A stretch of 64,000 nt of DNA. It comes from Phycisphaeraceae bacterium. GTDB taxonomy: Bacteria > Planctomycetota > Phycisphaerae > Phycisphaerales > UBA1924. Shown here piece by piece: positions 55,002 to 62,681 of this stretch (position 1 is its first letter; each line of letters opens with the position of its first letter). The notes beneath the pieces were generated by a model. The model saw only the letters and a list, made by a program, of their open reading frames with translations, searched no databases and was not told the DNA's origin. The stretch is taken from NCBI GenBank assembly GCA_019636555.1, contig JAHBXH010000001.1, positions 1,302,001 to 1,366,000 of the forward strand, in the 5' to 3' direction. The translations under genes were made by a program, and so were the position numbers.

Positions 55002-55170
55002 CGAACCTCCGGAAGCGGCGCCCCACAGTGGCGCGAGACTCAGTCAAACATACCAGAACGATTTGCACGATTCGGAGTCGGTCTCGCCCGCTTGATTGTC
55101 CCAGGCATCCACACCGGAAACAAGCATGCCGGGCAAGCAGACACGAAGACACTCCGGAATGTTCATTCGT

Positions 55171-55995
55171 CTACCGATAGTCGCCGTCGTCCCACATGGC
55201 GAGGTCGGAGGCGCGATCGGTTGTCAATGCCGCGGCGTGCCCGTCGAAGAACGCGGCGTTGCTCGAGCCGTTGTGCCGGGCGGGCGCGATGCGCTGCGCA
55301 TTGATCGGATCATCCGCCGGGCCGGCCAACACACCTTTCAGGTGCGTTTCGCCCCACAGGTCGTAGAACTGTGAGATCTGAAGCGTGCTCGGGTCTCCGA
55401 CAAGCCAGTTGTTGGCGCGCAGTTCGTCGCGATCGTCGTTGAAACAAGTCAGGTAGAGTGTGCCCGAGGGATTGTGGACCATATCGAGCGGAGAAGGAGA
55501 CTTTGTTCCGTTGACTTCGCCGGGAGCGCGAAATCGGAAGCCGTTGTCCACGAAGTGCAAGGGGTGGCGATCTTTCGGTCGGGCGGGATCGCGGTAGTAG
55601 GTCGCGCTCGCGAAACGATCGTCGTTGACGCCGCCGGTCTTGTCCCGTGTCGTCGCTCTTGGATCGAGGTATGGGCGAAGATTGAAAGCCCATGAAATTG
55701 TGACCCGCTCCGCCGCGGAAAGCGTGGGCGTCGAATCGAGCGGAACCGCCGGAAAAGAAAGATCCGCCGTTCCACACTCGCGCGGCACAATGCGTTTCGA
55801 ATCGTCGGCGTACATGTTCATGGCGAGCGCGATCGAACGCTGATTCGCGAGGCAGGCCGCGGCCCGAGCCGATGCGCGGGCACTCTTGAGCGCGGGGAGG
55901 AGAATCCCGATCAGGATTCCGATCAGAGCGATGACGACGAGAAGCTCGATGAGCGTAAAGGCGGCGAAGCGCTGATGGCGACGATACCTCTCCAC
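55171..55995 (-). CDS. Prepilin-type pseudopilin with C-terminal DG-motif (H-X9-DG-like)
   Basis: A 274-residue protein. The type III signal is FTLIELLVVIALIGILIGIL: cleavage would occur before the Phe, with Glu at mature position 5. The C-terminal part contains the segment ARHNGSSNAAFFDGHA, a form of the H-X9-DG motif frequent in very large planctomycete pseudopilin families. No secretion machinery gene is adjacent. GTG 55995 is the start; it lies 53 bases after the amidohydrolase stop, same strand. Confidence 0.88.
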   Translation of the reverse strand: MERYRRHQRFAAFTLIELLVVIALIGILIGILLPALKSARASARAAACLANQRSIALAMNMYADDSKRIVPRECGTADLSFPAVPLDSTPTLSAAERVTISWAFNLRPYLDPRATTRDKTGGVNDDRFASATYYRDPARPKDRHPLHFVDNGFRFRAPGEVNGTKSPSPLDMVHNPSGTLYLTCFNDDRDELRANNWLVGDPSTLQISQFYDLWGETHLKGVLAGPADDPINAQRIAPARHNGSSNAAFFDGHAAALTTDRASDLAMWDDGDYR

Positions 55996-56048
55996 GGTGA
56001 TTCCAGCCTAACGCATCCGCGCAGAATCGCAATTCCTCAAACTAGCTC

Positions 56049-57422
56049 TTAATGCCACGAGGGAACAGGGACTCGCCTTCCTCCCTGGATCACGCACCTC
56101 ACGCGTTCGAGTTCCGTCACGTCGCGCGTCGGATCTCCGCTTACGGAGATGAGATCGCCGGCCTTGCCCGGCTCGATCGTGCCGATTTCTCTTTCGAGGC
56201 CGAGCAGTTCCGATGCGACGATGGTCGCCGCTCGGATCGCTTCGGTCGGCGTCATGCCGCCTTTGACCATCAGCGCGAACTCTCGAGCGTTCTGACCGTG
56301 CGGGCTGACGCCGGTGTCGGTTCCGAATGCGATTTTCACGCCGGCCTCATGACTCTTGCGGAACATTTCTTGTGCTCGCGGGCCGACCTGGCGCGCCTTT
56401 TCCGCGACCTGCGGAAGGTAGTACCCCGGTTTTTCGGAGTTCTCGACAACGGTCGCGATGGCGAGAAGAGTCGGTACGTGATAGCAACTGTGGTCTTTGA
56501 ACAGCGCGATGGAGCTGTCGTCGAGATAGGTTCCGTGTTCGATCGAATCGACCCCGGCCTTGATCGCAGCGTTGATGCCGTCGGTCCCGTGCGCGTGCGC
56601 CGCGACTTTCCGTTTCAGCGAGTGCGCCGTCTTGACGATCGCTTCGAGTTCCTCGTCGAATTCCTGCTGTGCTATACCGGCATTGGCGGCTGAGAGCACG
56701 CCGCCGGTCGCGGTGACCTTGATCACATCCGCGCCGAGCTTGATCTGATAGCGGACCGCCTTCATGCATTCGTCCGGGCCGTCCGCGATCCCGTTTTCGG
56801 GTGTTTGCGGTCCGAAGAGTTCCTGTCGCATACCGGTCGTGCCGTCGCCGTGCCCGCCGGTGATGCTGATCGCGTGTCCGGCACAGATGACGCGCGGTCC
56901 CGCGACGTAACCCTCCCTGATCGCATCGCGCAGCGCGAGGATCGCGTTCGCGCGCCCCGCACCGAGATCCCGCACTGTGGTGAAGCCCGCTTCAAGATCC
57001 TTCCGCGCGTATGCCGCGGCGTGCAGCGCCACCATCGCATCCGAATCAGTCACCTCGCGCATTCTCACACCTGGATCGAATTCCATCGTCAGATGCACAT
57101 GGCAATCGATCAGGCCGGGCAGCACGAACTGATCACGCAGGTCGACTTCTTCCACGATGGCTGCCGCCTTCTCGGCGCTAACATCAGGACCATCGAAGCC
57201 GTCGCGGATGGAGTCGATGACGCCGTTGCGGATGACAACAGTTTGATTCTTCTTTGGCGGCTGACCGGGAACCGCGAGCAAAGTGCCGCAGCGGACAAGC
57301 GTGTAGTGATTCGCGGGCAGTGCGGGTTGCGATGGCGGCTCGGCAACCGGGGCCGGCAGGAACGCGCTCGCGCCGAGCGCGATCGTCAAGACAGTCTTTG
57401 CGGCTCGAAAAAGCTTGCTCAT
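56049..57422 (-). CDS. Secreted amidohydrolase (imidazolonepropionase/prolidase-like)
   Basis: A 457-residue exported metal-dependent hydrolase. ATG 57422 opens a signal peptide (TVLTIALGASAFLPAPVA). The TIM-barrel metal site is visible: DCHVHL near residue 105, Lys in ADVIKVTATGG (probably carboxylated), His in AAHAHGTDG and IEHGTYLDD, and Asp in FGTDTGVSPHG. Members of this group act on Xaa-Pro dipeptides, N-acyl amino acids or organophosphates; the substrate here is not known. It follows the FGE gene by 26 bases. Confidence 0.88.
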   Translation of the reverse strand: MSKLFRAAKTVLTIALGASAFLPAPVAEPPSQPALPANHYTLVRCGTLLAVPGQPPKKNQTVVIRNGVIDSIRDGFDGPDVSAEKAAAIVEEVDLRDQFVLPGLIDCHVHLTMEFDPGVRMREVTDSDAMVALHAAAYARKDLEAGFTTVRDLGAGRANAILALRDAIREGYVAGPRVICAGHAISITGGHGDGTTGMRQELFGPQTPENGIADGPDECMKAVRYQIKLGADVIKVTATGGVLSAANAGIAQQEFDEELEAIVKTAHSLKRKVAAHAHGTDGINAAIKAGVDSIEHGTYLDDSSIALFKDHSCYHVPTLLAIATVVENSEKPGYYLPQVAEKARQVGPRAQEMFRKSHEAGVKIAFGTDTGVSPHGQNAREFALMVKGGMTPTEAIRAATIVASELLGLEREIGTIEPGKAGDLISVSGDPTRDVTELERVRCVIQGGRRVPVPSWH

Positions 57423-57448
57423 CTTGGTAACTCGCAAGAGATTGTCGG

Positions 57449-58612
57449 CTATTGCTTGGGCGCAGCCGGCGCCGCTTCCTTCACACACCGGAAACCGACG
57501 TGATTGCTCCCGGTTTTTTCTTCGCCTTTGCCGCGTGTGCCGACCATGTAGCGCGTGCAATATTGATCGGTGCACAAGAACGAGCCGCCTTTATGAACGC
57601 GTTTCTTTTCGTCCGGCTCGGCGGGGTCGTAGGGAGTTGTCGGGCCCTTTGGGTTCTTGATCACCGCATTGGGTCCGCCGGCCGCGGCAACTTGGCGCGC
57701 GTACGTGTCGGGGCGATACCAGTCGCTGCACCACTCCCACACATTACCCGCAACGTCGTAGAGCCCGTAGTTGTTCGGGGGAAACTGCTTCACGGGCGCG
57801 ATCCCGGCGAATCCGTCCTCGCCGGTGTCCTTCATCGGAAAGGTGCCCTGATAGGTGTTCGTCATGAACTTGCCATCGGGGTGGAGTTCATTTCCCCACG
57901 AATAAACATCGCCCGCGTGTCCGCCTCGTGCGGCGAATTCCCATTCGGCTTCGGTGGGCAATCTCTTGCCCGCCCACTTGCAGTAGGCGACCGCATCGGG
58001 ATATGCGATGTGGACGACGGGGTAGTCGTCTTTCCCTTCGATCGATGATGACGGGCCATCGGGGTGGCGCCAGTTGGCGCCGTGCTCGTACCGCCACCAC
58101 CGATAGTGATTGTTCAGCGGAACGGGCTTATCTGTCGGAGTAAAGACCGTCGAACCCGCCTTCAGGTTTTCCGGCGGTGCGGTCGGGAATTCTTCTTTCG
58201 TTGGGGCGATCTCGGCGATCGTCAAGTAGCCGGTCGCCTTCACGAACTCTGCAAACTGGGCGTTGGTGACTTCGGTGATGTCCATCCAGAATCCGTCGAC
58301 ATAGACGCGATGGACGGGGCGCGCATCGGGCATGGAATCCGGCCCACCACAGACGAGCGGAGTCGGGTCGTCGGTTCCCATCGAGAATTCGCCGCCGGGG
58401 ATCCAGACCATGCCGGGCGGCGCCGGTGAGGGCGCGAGTGCCTTGTTTTCGATGGTGGGTCCGAATCCGGCCGGTCCGGCGTTCGGACCGGCTTGTGCGT
58501 ACAGAACAATCGCGCCGACAGCAAGCAGCAACCCGAGCGCACCGATGAAGGGACGCACGCGTTCGCGAGAATCACCGACATGGGACCGAATGAGATTTGT
58601 GTGAGCTGACAC
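57449..58612 (-). CDS. Formylglycine-generating enzyme (SUMF1-type) with N-terminal membrane anchor
   Basis: A 387-residue protein. GTG 58612 has GGAGG four bases upstream. One membrane segment (about 22-38, GALGLLLAVGAIVLY) anchors a large FGE-sulfatase domain that starts PPGMVWIPGGEFSMGT. It has WEWCSDWY and, crucially, GGSFLCTDQYC with Cys347 and Cys352 at the two positions that are catalytic in FGE. Most FGE-fold relatives lack this pair, so this is likely a true sulfatase activator. An arylsulfatase remnant lies at 16170; no intact sulfatase is in the window. Confidence 0.85.
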   Translation of the reverse strand: MSAHTNLIRSHVGDSRERVRPFIGALGLLLAVGAIVLYAQAGPNAGPAGFGPTIENKALAPSPAPPGMVWIPGGEFSMGTDDPTPLVCGGPDSMPDARPVHRVYVDGFWMDITEVTNAQFAEFVKATGYLTIAEIAPTKEEFPTAPPENLKAGSTVFTPTDKPVPLNNHYRWWRYEHGANWRHPDGPSSSIEGKDDYPVVHIAYPDAVAYCKWAGKRLPTEAEWEFAARGGHAGDVYSWGNELHPDGKFMTNTYQGTFPMKDTGEDGFAGIAPVKQFPPNNYGLYDVAGNVWEWCSDWYRPDTYARQVAAAGGPNAVIKNPKGPTTPYDPAEPDEKKRVHKGGSFLCTDQYCTRYMVGTRGKGEEKTGSNHVGFRCVKEAAPAAPKQ

Positions 58613-58703
58613 GTCGCCTCCGCCCTTCATCTTACCGGAGCCCGGCAAAGGCAGATGCGGAAACCTCTTCGAGCATGTTTCCATGTGTCGGGCGATGTTC
58701 TGG

Positions 58704-59465
58704 TCATGCCGCGCCCATGCGGCAGACCTGGACACTCGCCGACATGAGGGCGCGGCGCACGGCGGCGGCGAAATCGACCGCGCCGGGTGTATCAGAGTGC
58801 AGGCAGATCGTCTCGGCATCGATCCAGACGCTTGAACCATCAGAGGCGAACGCCCGTCCTTCGCGCGCGATCATGACAGCTTGTGCCGCGGCTTCGGAGG
58901 GAGATTGGAGAAGCGCTCCGGGAAGTTTTCGCGACCGGAGCGTTCCATCGGGCTCGTATTTCCGATCGGCGAAGGCTTCGCGCGCGACCCGAAACCCCGA
59001 TTCCTTCCAACGCTCGAGCCCGCGCAAGCCGGCTTGTCCGACCAGCACGGCGGCCGGCGCGACCCCGCGCGCGGCACGCGCGATGGCGTCGGCAATGTCG
59101 AGATTCTGCATCGCGTCGTGATAGAGAGCGCCGTGCGGCTTGATGTGCGCGATCCGCGCGCCCGGGACGCCTTCGACGACGGATGCAAAGACCTGCAACT
59201 GCGAAAGGACCGACTTTTCGATTTCCGCGGCGGTCAGGGCGAGTGATTCGCGCCCGAATCCCTTGCGATCGGGGTACGAGGGATGCGCACCGATCCCGGT
59301 TCCTCTCGCAGCGCACGCGAGGGCGAGGCGGCGAATGGTGGAGACATCTCCGGCGTGTCCGCCGCAGGCGATGTTCGCCGATGTGACCGAATCGAGAAGT
59401 GCAGTTTCGATCGAAGGATCGACGACGCCCTCACCCAGATCGCAGTTGAGGTCGATCGGTTTCAT
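58704..59465 (-). CDS. pxpA: 5-oxoprolinase subunit A (LamB/YcsF family)
   Basis: A 253-residue subunit of the PxpABC ATP-dependent 5-oxoprolinase that reopens pyroglutamate to glutamate. It begins with the typical IDLNCDLGEG and has SANIACGGHAGD, GAHPSYPDRKGFGR and HIKPHGALYHD. ATG 59465 overlaps the preceding MFS stop by four bases (ATGA). The frame continues upstream to 60677 but that part is antisense-like shadow of the transporter gene. Confidence 0.95.
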   Translation of the reverse strand: MKPIDLNCDLGEGVVDPSIETALLDSVTSANIACGGHAGDVSTIRRLALACAARGTGIGAHPSYPDRKGFGRESLALTAAEIEKSVLSQLQVFASVVEGVPGARIAHIKPHGALYHDAMQNLDIADAIARAARGVAPAAVLVGQAGLRGLERWKESGFRVAREAFADRKYEPDGTLRSRKLPGALLQSPSEAAAQAVMIAREGRAFASDGSSVWIDAETICLHSDTPGAVDFAAAVRRALMSASVQVCRMGAA

Positions 59466-60715
59466 TCGAGAGCTTCGCCCTGTGTATCGGGCAGGAAAAA
59501 GAAGATGATGGCTCCGGCAAGGAAGAGGAGGCCGAGAAAGGCGAGCGCGACTCCGAGTCCAAGGCTCATCGAGAGGGCTCCAACGACGGCGGGAGCGATC
59601 GCGCTGACACCACGCCCGAAGTTGTAGCAGAGCCCCTGGGCTGTTGCTCGCACGCGCGCGGGAAAAAGCTCGGCGAGCAGCGAGCCGAAGACGCTGAAGA
59701 ATCCGTGGCCGAAGTATCCGACGATCGGTCCGATCGAGAACAGCAGCCACTTGTTTCCCGAGCTCAAGCCGAAGATCGGCGTGGAAACCGCAGCGCCGAC
59801 GGTGAACGCGACGAAGATCGCACGGCGGCCAAAGCGCTCCGCAAGGAATCCGAAGCTGAAGTAACCGAGAAACGCGCCGAGTTGGATCGTGACGATCCAT
59901 GCGGTGGATTGAAGAAATTCGATTCCCGCGCCGCCTTTCTCCGGCGGCAGAGCGAGAAACCCGGGAATCCAGGTGAACAGACCCCAGAACGCGCACATGA
60001 GCGAGGTCGTGAGCAGGCAGGCGGTGAACACGCGCGAGCGGTAAGGGGAACGTGCAAGCGTACGAAAGGTTTCTTGAAGGCCGGGTCGCTCGGCGGAAGA
60101 CTCGAGCCACGCTCTTGATTCGGGCACGCTGTGACGAATCCAGAGAACAATCAGCGCCGGCGCCGCACCGACAACGAAAAGAGGGCGCCAATCCCACTTC
60201 GGGATGATGAACCCGGCGAGCAACGCCGCGATGATGTAGCCGATCGCCCAGCCGGATTGCATGACGCCGATCGCGCGGCCGCGCTGTTTCGGGTCCCAGG
60301 TTTCGGCGATGAGCACCGAACCGGCCGCCCACTCTCCGCCCATCCCGATCCCGACAAGGAGGCGCCAGAAGATGAGAGCTTCGAGGCTGTGCGCAGTAGC
60401 ACACATCGCCGTACAAACAGAGTAGAGCAATATCGAAATCGAGAGCGCGCGGACACGGCCAATCCGATCGGCGACGACGCCGAAAAACATGCCGCCGAAG
60501 GCGGAGGCGAGAAGAGTCGACGAAGCGATCAATCCGCTCTGGGTTGCTGAGAGACCGAATTCTTTTTTGATTGTGGTGAGCGCGAGCGCATAGAGCATTA
60601 CGTCCATGCCGTCGAGCATCCACCCCGCGCCGCCCGCAACAAGCGCTTTGCGAGCCTCCGGTGTGGCGCTGGTCCACCAGTGGAAAGGCCCGGCAGTTGG
60701 TGTCTCGGTTGGCAT
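59462..60715 (-). CDS. MFS transporter within the 5-oxoprolinase operon
   Basis: A 417-residue inner-membrane transporter with 12 predicted segments. The first loop motif reads GVVADRIGRVRAL and the second half has FLAERFGRRAIFV, as in sialate/aromatic-acid:H+ symporter-like members. It lies six bases after pxpC and overlaps pxpA, so it is surely in the operon. Uptake of 5-oxoproline or a related acid is a reasonable inference. Confidence 0.9.
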   Translation of the reverse strand: MPTETPTAGPFHWWTSATPEARKALVAGGAGWMLDGMDVMLYALALTTIKKEFGLSATQSGLIASSTLLASAFGGMFFGVVADRIGRVRALSISILLYSVCTAMCATAHSLEALIFWRLLVGIGMGGEWAAGSVLIAETWDPKQRGRAIGVMQSGWAIGYIIAALLAGFIIPKWDWRPLFVVGAAPALIVLWIRHSVPESRAWLESSAERPGLQETFRTLARSPYRSRVFTACLLTTSLMCAFWGLFTWIPGFLALPPEKGGAGIEFLQSTAWIVTIQLGAFLGYFSFGFLAERFGRRAIFVAFTVGAAVSTPIFGLSSGNKWLLFSIGPIVGYFGHGFFSVFGSLLAELFPARVRATAQGLCYNFGRGVSAIAPAVVGALSMSLGLGVALAFLGLLFLAGAIIFFFLPDTQGEALE

Positions 60716-60721
60716 CGTGGA

Positions 60722-61684
60722 TCAGCGAATCGGAACTTCTCGCTTGGGCAGTTCGCGCAGTTGCGAGTTGCGGAGCCGAAGAAGACGGTGCGCCTCCTTC
60801 ACAGAAACCGGTTCGAAGCGTACCTTCTCGCGCGGCCGGAGTTGCCCGAGAATCGGCAGATCAACGGAGGCGACGCACGCGAGGACCGGATAGCCGCCGG
60901 TGGTGGGGTGTTCAACCCCAAGAACGATTGGTTGTCCGCTTTCTGGGACTTCGATCGCGCCCGGGGCCATGCCTTCGCTCAGCATGCGGCCGGCGCACAA
61001 GCTCGGGATCGCCGGGCCTTCGAGCCGAATCCCCGCGCGGTTGGATTGATTGGAAACGGTGAACTCCGAACGCCAGAACAAGTCCGCGGCGTCCGGATCA
61101 AAGCGGTGCGCGAGCGGCGACTCGACCGCGCGCAGCACACGCCGCTCGAGCAAGTCCACGCCGAATTTGTGGGCATCGAAGACTCGAAGGGGCTCCCGCG
61201 CCGCCGCGGCATCGAATTCGAGGAAGTCGCCCGCGCGCAGCGAGCGACCGCCCAGCCCTCCAAAGCCCGCGCTCAAGTTGGTTGAAGCGCCGAAGAGACA
61301 ATCCGGGACCATGAGGCCGCCCGCAACGCAGAGGTAGACCCGGCAGCCGCGCCGGATTGGTCCGATGCGGACGATGTCGCCGGCCCGGATCTGATGTGGG
61401 TTCCACATTCCAAGCTCGCGCGATTGCGCGCCTTCGAGCTGAGCCGTCGTTTCGCCACCGGAGATGACAATCGAAGTATCGGAATCGAATTGCAGCCTTC
61501 CGCCGGTCAGCGTGAACTCGAGGCCTGCGTCGTGATCCCAGTTTTGCAAGAGTCGGTTGCCGACGGTGAGTGAGAGTTGGTCGGCCGCGCCTCCCTCGGG
61601 AACGCCGATGCTCGTGAAATGAGGGAATCCGAGCGCCTGCACGGTCGTCAGCATCCCGGGTTCGATGATCGTGATGCGCGGCAA
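60722..61684 (-). CDS. pxpC: 5-oxoprolinase subunit C (biotin-dependent carboxyltransferase/AHS2 family; TTG start)
   Basis: A 320-residue subunit. It begins ITIIEPGMLTTVQALGFPHF and contains GVPEGGAADQLSLTVGNRLL, ISGGETTA and TTGGYPVLACV. TTG 61684 starts directly after the pxpB stop (TAGTTG), with GGAAGGGA about eight bases upstream inside pxpB. Confidence 0.93.
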   Translation of the reverse strand: MPRITIIEPGMLTTVQALGFPHFTSIGVPEGGAADQLSLTVGNRLLQNWDHDAGLEFTLTGGRLQFDSDTSIVISGGETTAQLEGAQSRELGMWNPHQIRAGDIVRIGPIRRGCRVYLCVAGGLMVPDCLFGASTNLSAGFGGLGGRSLRAGDFLEFDAAAAREPLRVFDAHKFGVDLLERRVLRAVESPLAHRFDPDAADLFWRSEFTVSNQSNRAGIRLEGPAIPSLCAGRMLSEGMAPGAIEVPESGQPIVLGVEHPTTGGYPVLACVASVDLPILGQLRPREKVRFEPVSVKEAHRLLRLRNSQLRELPKREVPIR

Positions 61685-62404
61685 CTAACGATCCCTTCCA
61701 GGGTTGTTCGCGATCGAATCGAATTCGCGTTCGGTGATCGGAACGAAGCGAACTCGATCCGTCATTTCCAGGAGCGAGGGGTCGCTGCGCGAGGCATCGA
61801 AAAGAAACAACGGTGTTCGACCGATGAGGCGCCAACCGCCGGGCGTCGCGTGCGGATAGATTCCGGTTTGTTCTCCGGCGATGCCGACGCTGCCGATCGG
61901 AACTCGCACGCGCGGGCTCGGCAGCCGCGGCGTCGCGAGTTGGTGCGGCAATCCACTGAGATATGGAAAGCCGGGTGTGAATCCGATAAACGCGACTTCG
62001 TAATGCGCGCCTGAATGGAGTTGAACCACTTGGCTAGACATGAGCCCGCAGTGAGCTGCAACCGATTCGAGATCCGGCGCGAACTTCGGTTCGTAGCAGA
62101 CTGGGATTTCGATCGTCTTCACATCGGGCGGAGTGCCTTCGTCCGTTGATCCGGCGAGCACCGAGCGGATCACGGGTTCCACATCTCGAAATTCGAAGGG
62201 ATCAAACCGCACCAAGATCGTGGTGTACGCCGGCGTGATGCTAAACGGGTAGTCGATCGTCGCGTCCTCCAGAGCGCGACAGCCCCGAAGCACGGCTTGA
62301 CGCACTTCCGGCGTGTTCGATTCGCCGAACTGCAGGCGGAGTGCGCCGTCGCCGAGCCACGAAATGGCGGGTGAGAGTGGCGCGGGTTGATCAGCAGCGG
62401 GCAT
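61685..62404 (-). CDS. pxpB: 5-oxoprolinase subunit B (KipI/AHS1 family)
   Basis: A 239-residue subunit. It contains WLGDGALRLQFG near the start, CYEPKFAPDLESVAAHCG, and the canonical FIGFTPGFPYLSGLP followed by TPRLPSPRVRVPIGSVGIAG. ATG 62404 gives the family's length; the frame is open to 62848 but crosses the divergent riboswitch. It is the first gene of the operon pxpB-pxpC-MFS-pxpA. Confidence 0.94.
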   Translation of the reverse strand: MPAADQPAPLSPAISWLGDGALRLQFGESNTPEVRQAVLRGCRALEDATIDYPFSITPAYTTILVRFDPFEFRDVEPVIRSVLAGSTDEGTPPDVKTIEIPVCYEPKFAPDLESVAAHCGLMSSQVVQLHSGAHYEVAFIGFTPGFPYLSGLPHQLATPRLPSPRVRVPIGSVGIAGEQTGIYPHATPGGWRLIGRTPLFLFDASRSDPSLLEMTDRVRFVPITEREFDSIANNPGRDR

Positions 62405-62425
62405 GGATGCAGAATAAACAAAGAC

Positions 62426-62453
62426 TTGACAACCCCGGGAACTTCGATACACT
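62426..62453 (+). promoter_or_regulatory. Sigma-70-type promoter of the riboswitch-PLP enzyme unit
   Basis: A perfect -35 box TTGACA (62426-62431), a 16-base spacer and TACACT (62448-62453). The predicted start near 62460 coincides with the first base of the aptamer P1 stem. Confidence 0.75.
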
Positions 62454-62460
62454 TTGCCCA

Positions 62461-62573
62461 GCATCAAGAGTCCCGGGAAGGCATATTCCCGGGCGGCAAC
62501 CGAGCTGAACAACAGTCGCGGTGCCGGAGCCAGCCTTGGGTTCAGTCGAAAGATTGCTCCCGGGGAACGATGC
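62461..62573 (+). promoter_or_regulatory. SAM-clan riboswitch aptamer (SAM-I/SAM-IV-like with short P2)
   Basis: P1 is GCATC/GATGC (62461-62465 with 62569-62573). It is followed by AAGAG, as in SAM-I. P2 is a plain 8-bp stem CCCGGGAA/TTCCCGGG (62472-62479 with 62486-62493) without the usual kink-turn. The conserved CGGCAACC is at 62494-62501. P3 is ACCG/CGGT plus CTG/CAG, followed by GGTGCC. P4 is GGAGC/GCTCC (62526-62530 with 62556-62560). The SAM-I pseudoknot is kept: P2 loop GGCA (62480-62483) pairs with TGCC (62522-62525). A further loop-loop match joins CTGAAC (62505-62510) to GTTCAG (62540-62545). It binds S-adenosylmethionine in known members. Confidence 0.82.
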
Positions 62574-62663
62574 GGCGGATGATGGGATTGGCCCTTCATC
62601 CTGCAAAAAGCGAAGAAGGCTTGCGCCGATTTCGCTCCGCCCTTTGGCTCATGCAGACTTGGT

Positions 62664-62680
62664 GCCGTGGAGTTCACGGC
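62664..62680 (+). promoter_or_regulatory. Hairpin at the ribosome binding site of the PLP enzyme
   Basis: GCCGTG/CACGGC encloses GAGTT, so the GGAG ribosome binding site (62669-62672) lies at the stem-loop junction, two bases before ATG 62682. A larger hairpin (about 62577-62601, GGATGA...TCATCC) precedes it. Together they could form a translational expression platform, since no T-run follows. Confidence 0.5.
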
Positions 62681-62681
62681 A

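Noticed and set aside
53205..55304. 699-codon plus-strand frame opposite zwf, gnd and ppgK
   Set aside because: Spans three real genes and their gaps in antisense, with no recognisable domain.
59466..60677. Upstream extension of pxpA as one 657-codon protein
   Set aside because: The upstream part lies on the MFS gene in another frame. The pxpA family N-terminus starts exactly at 59465.
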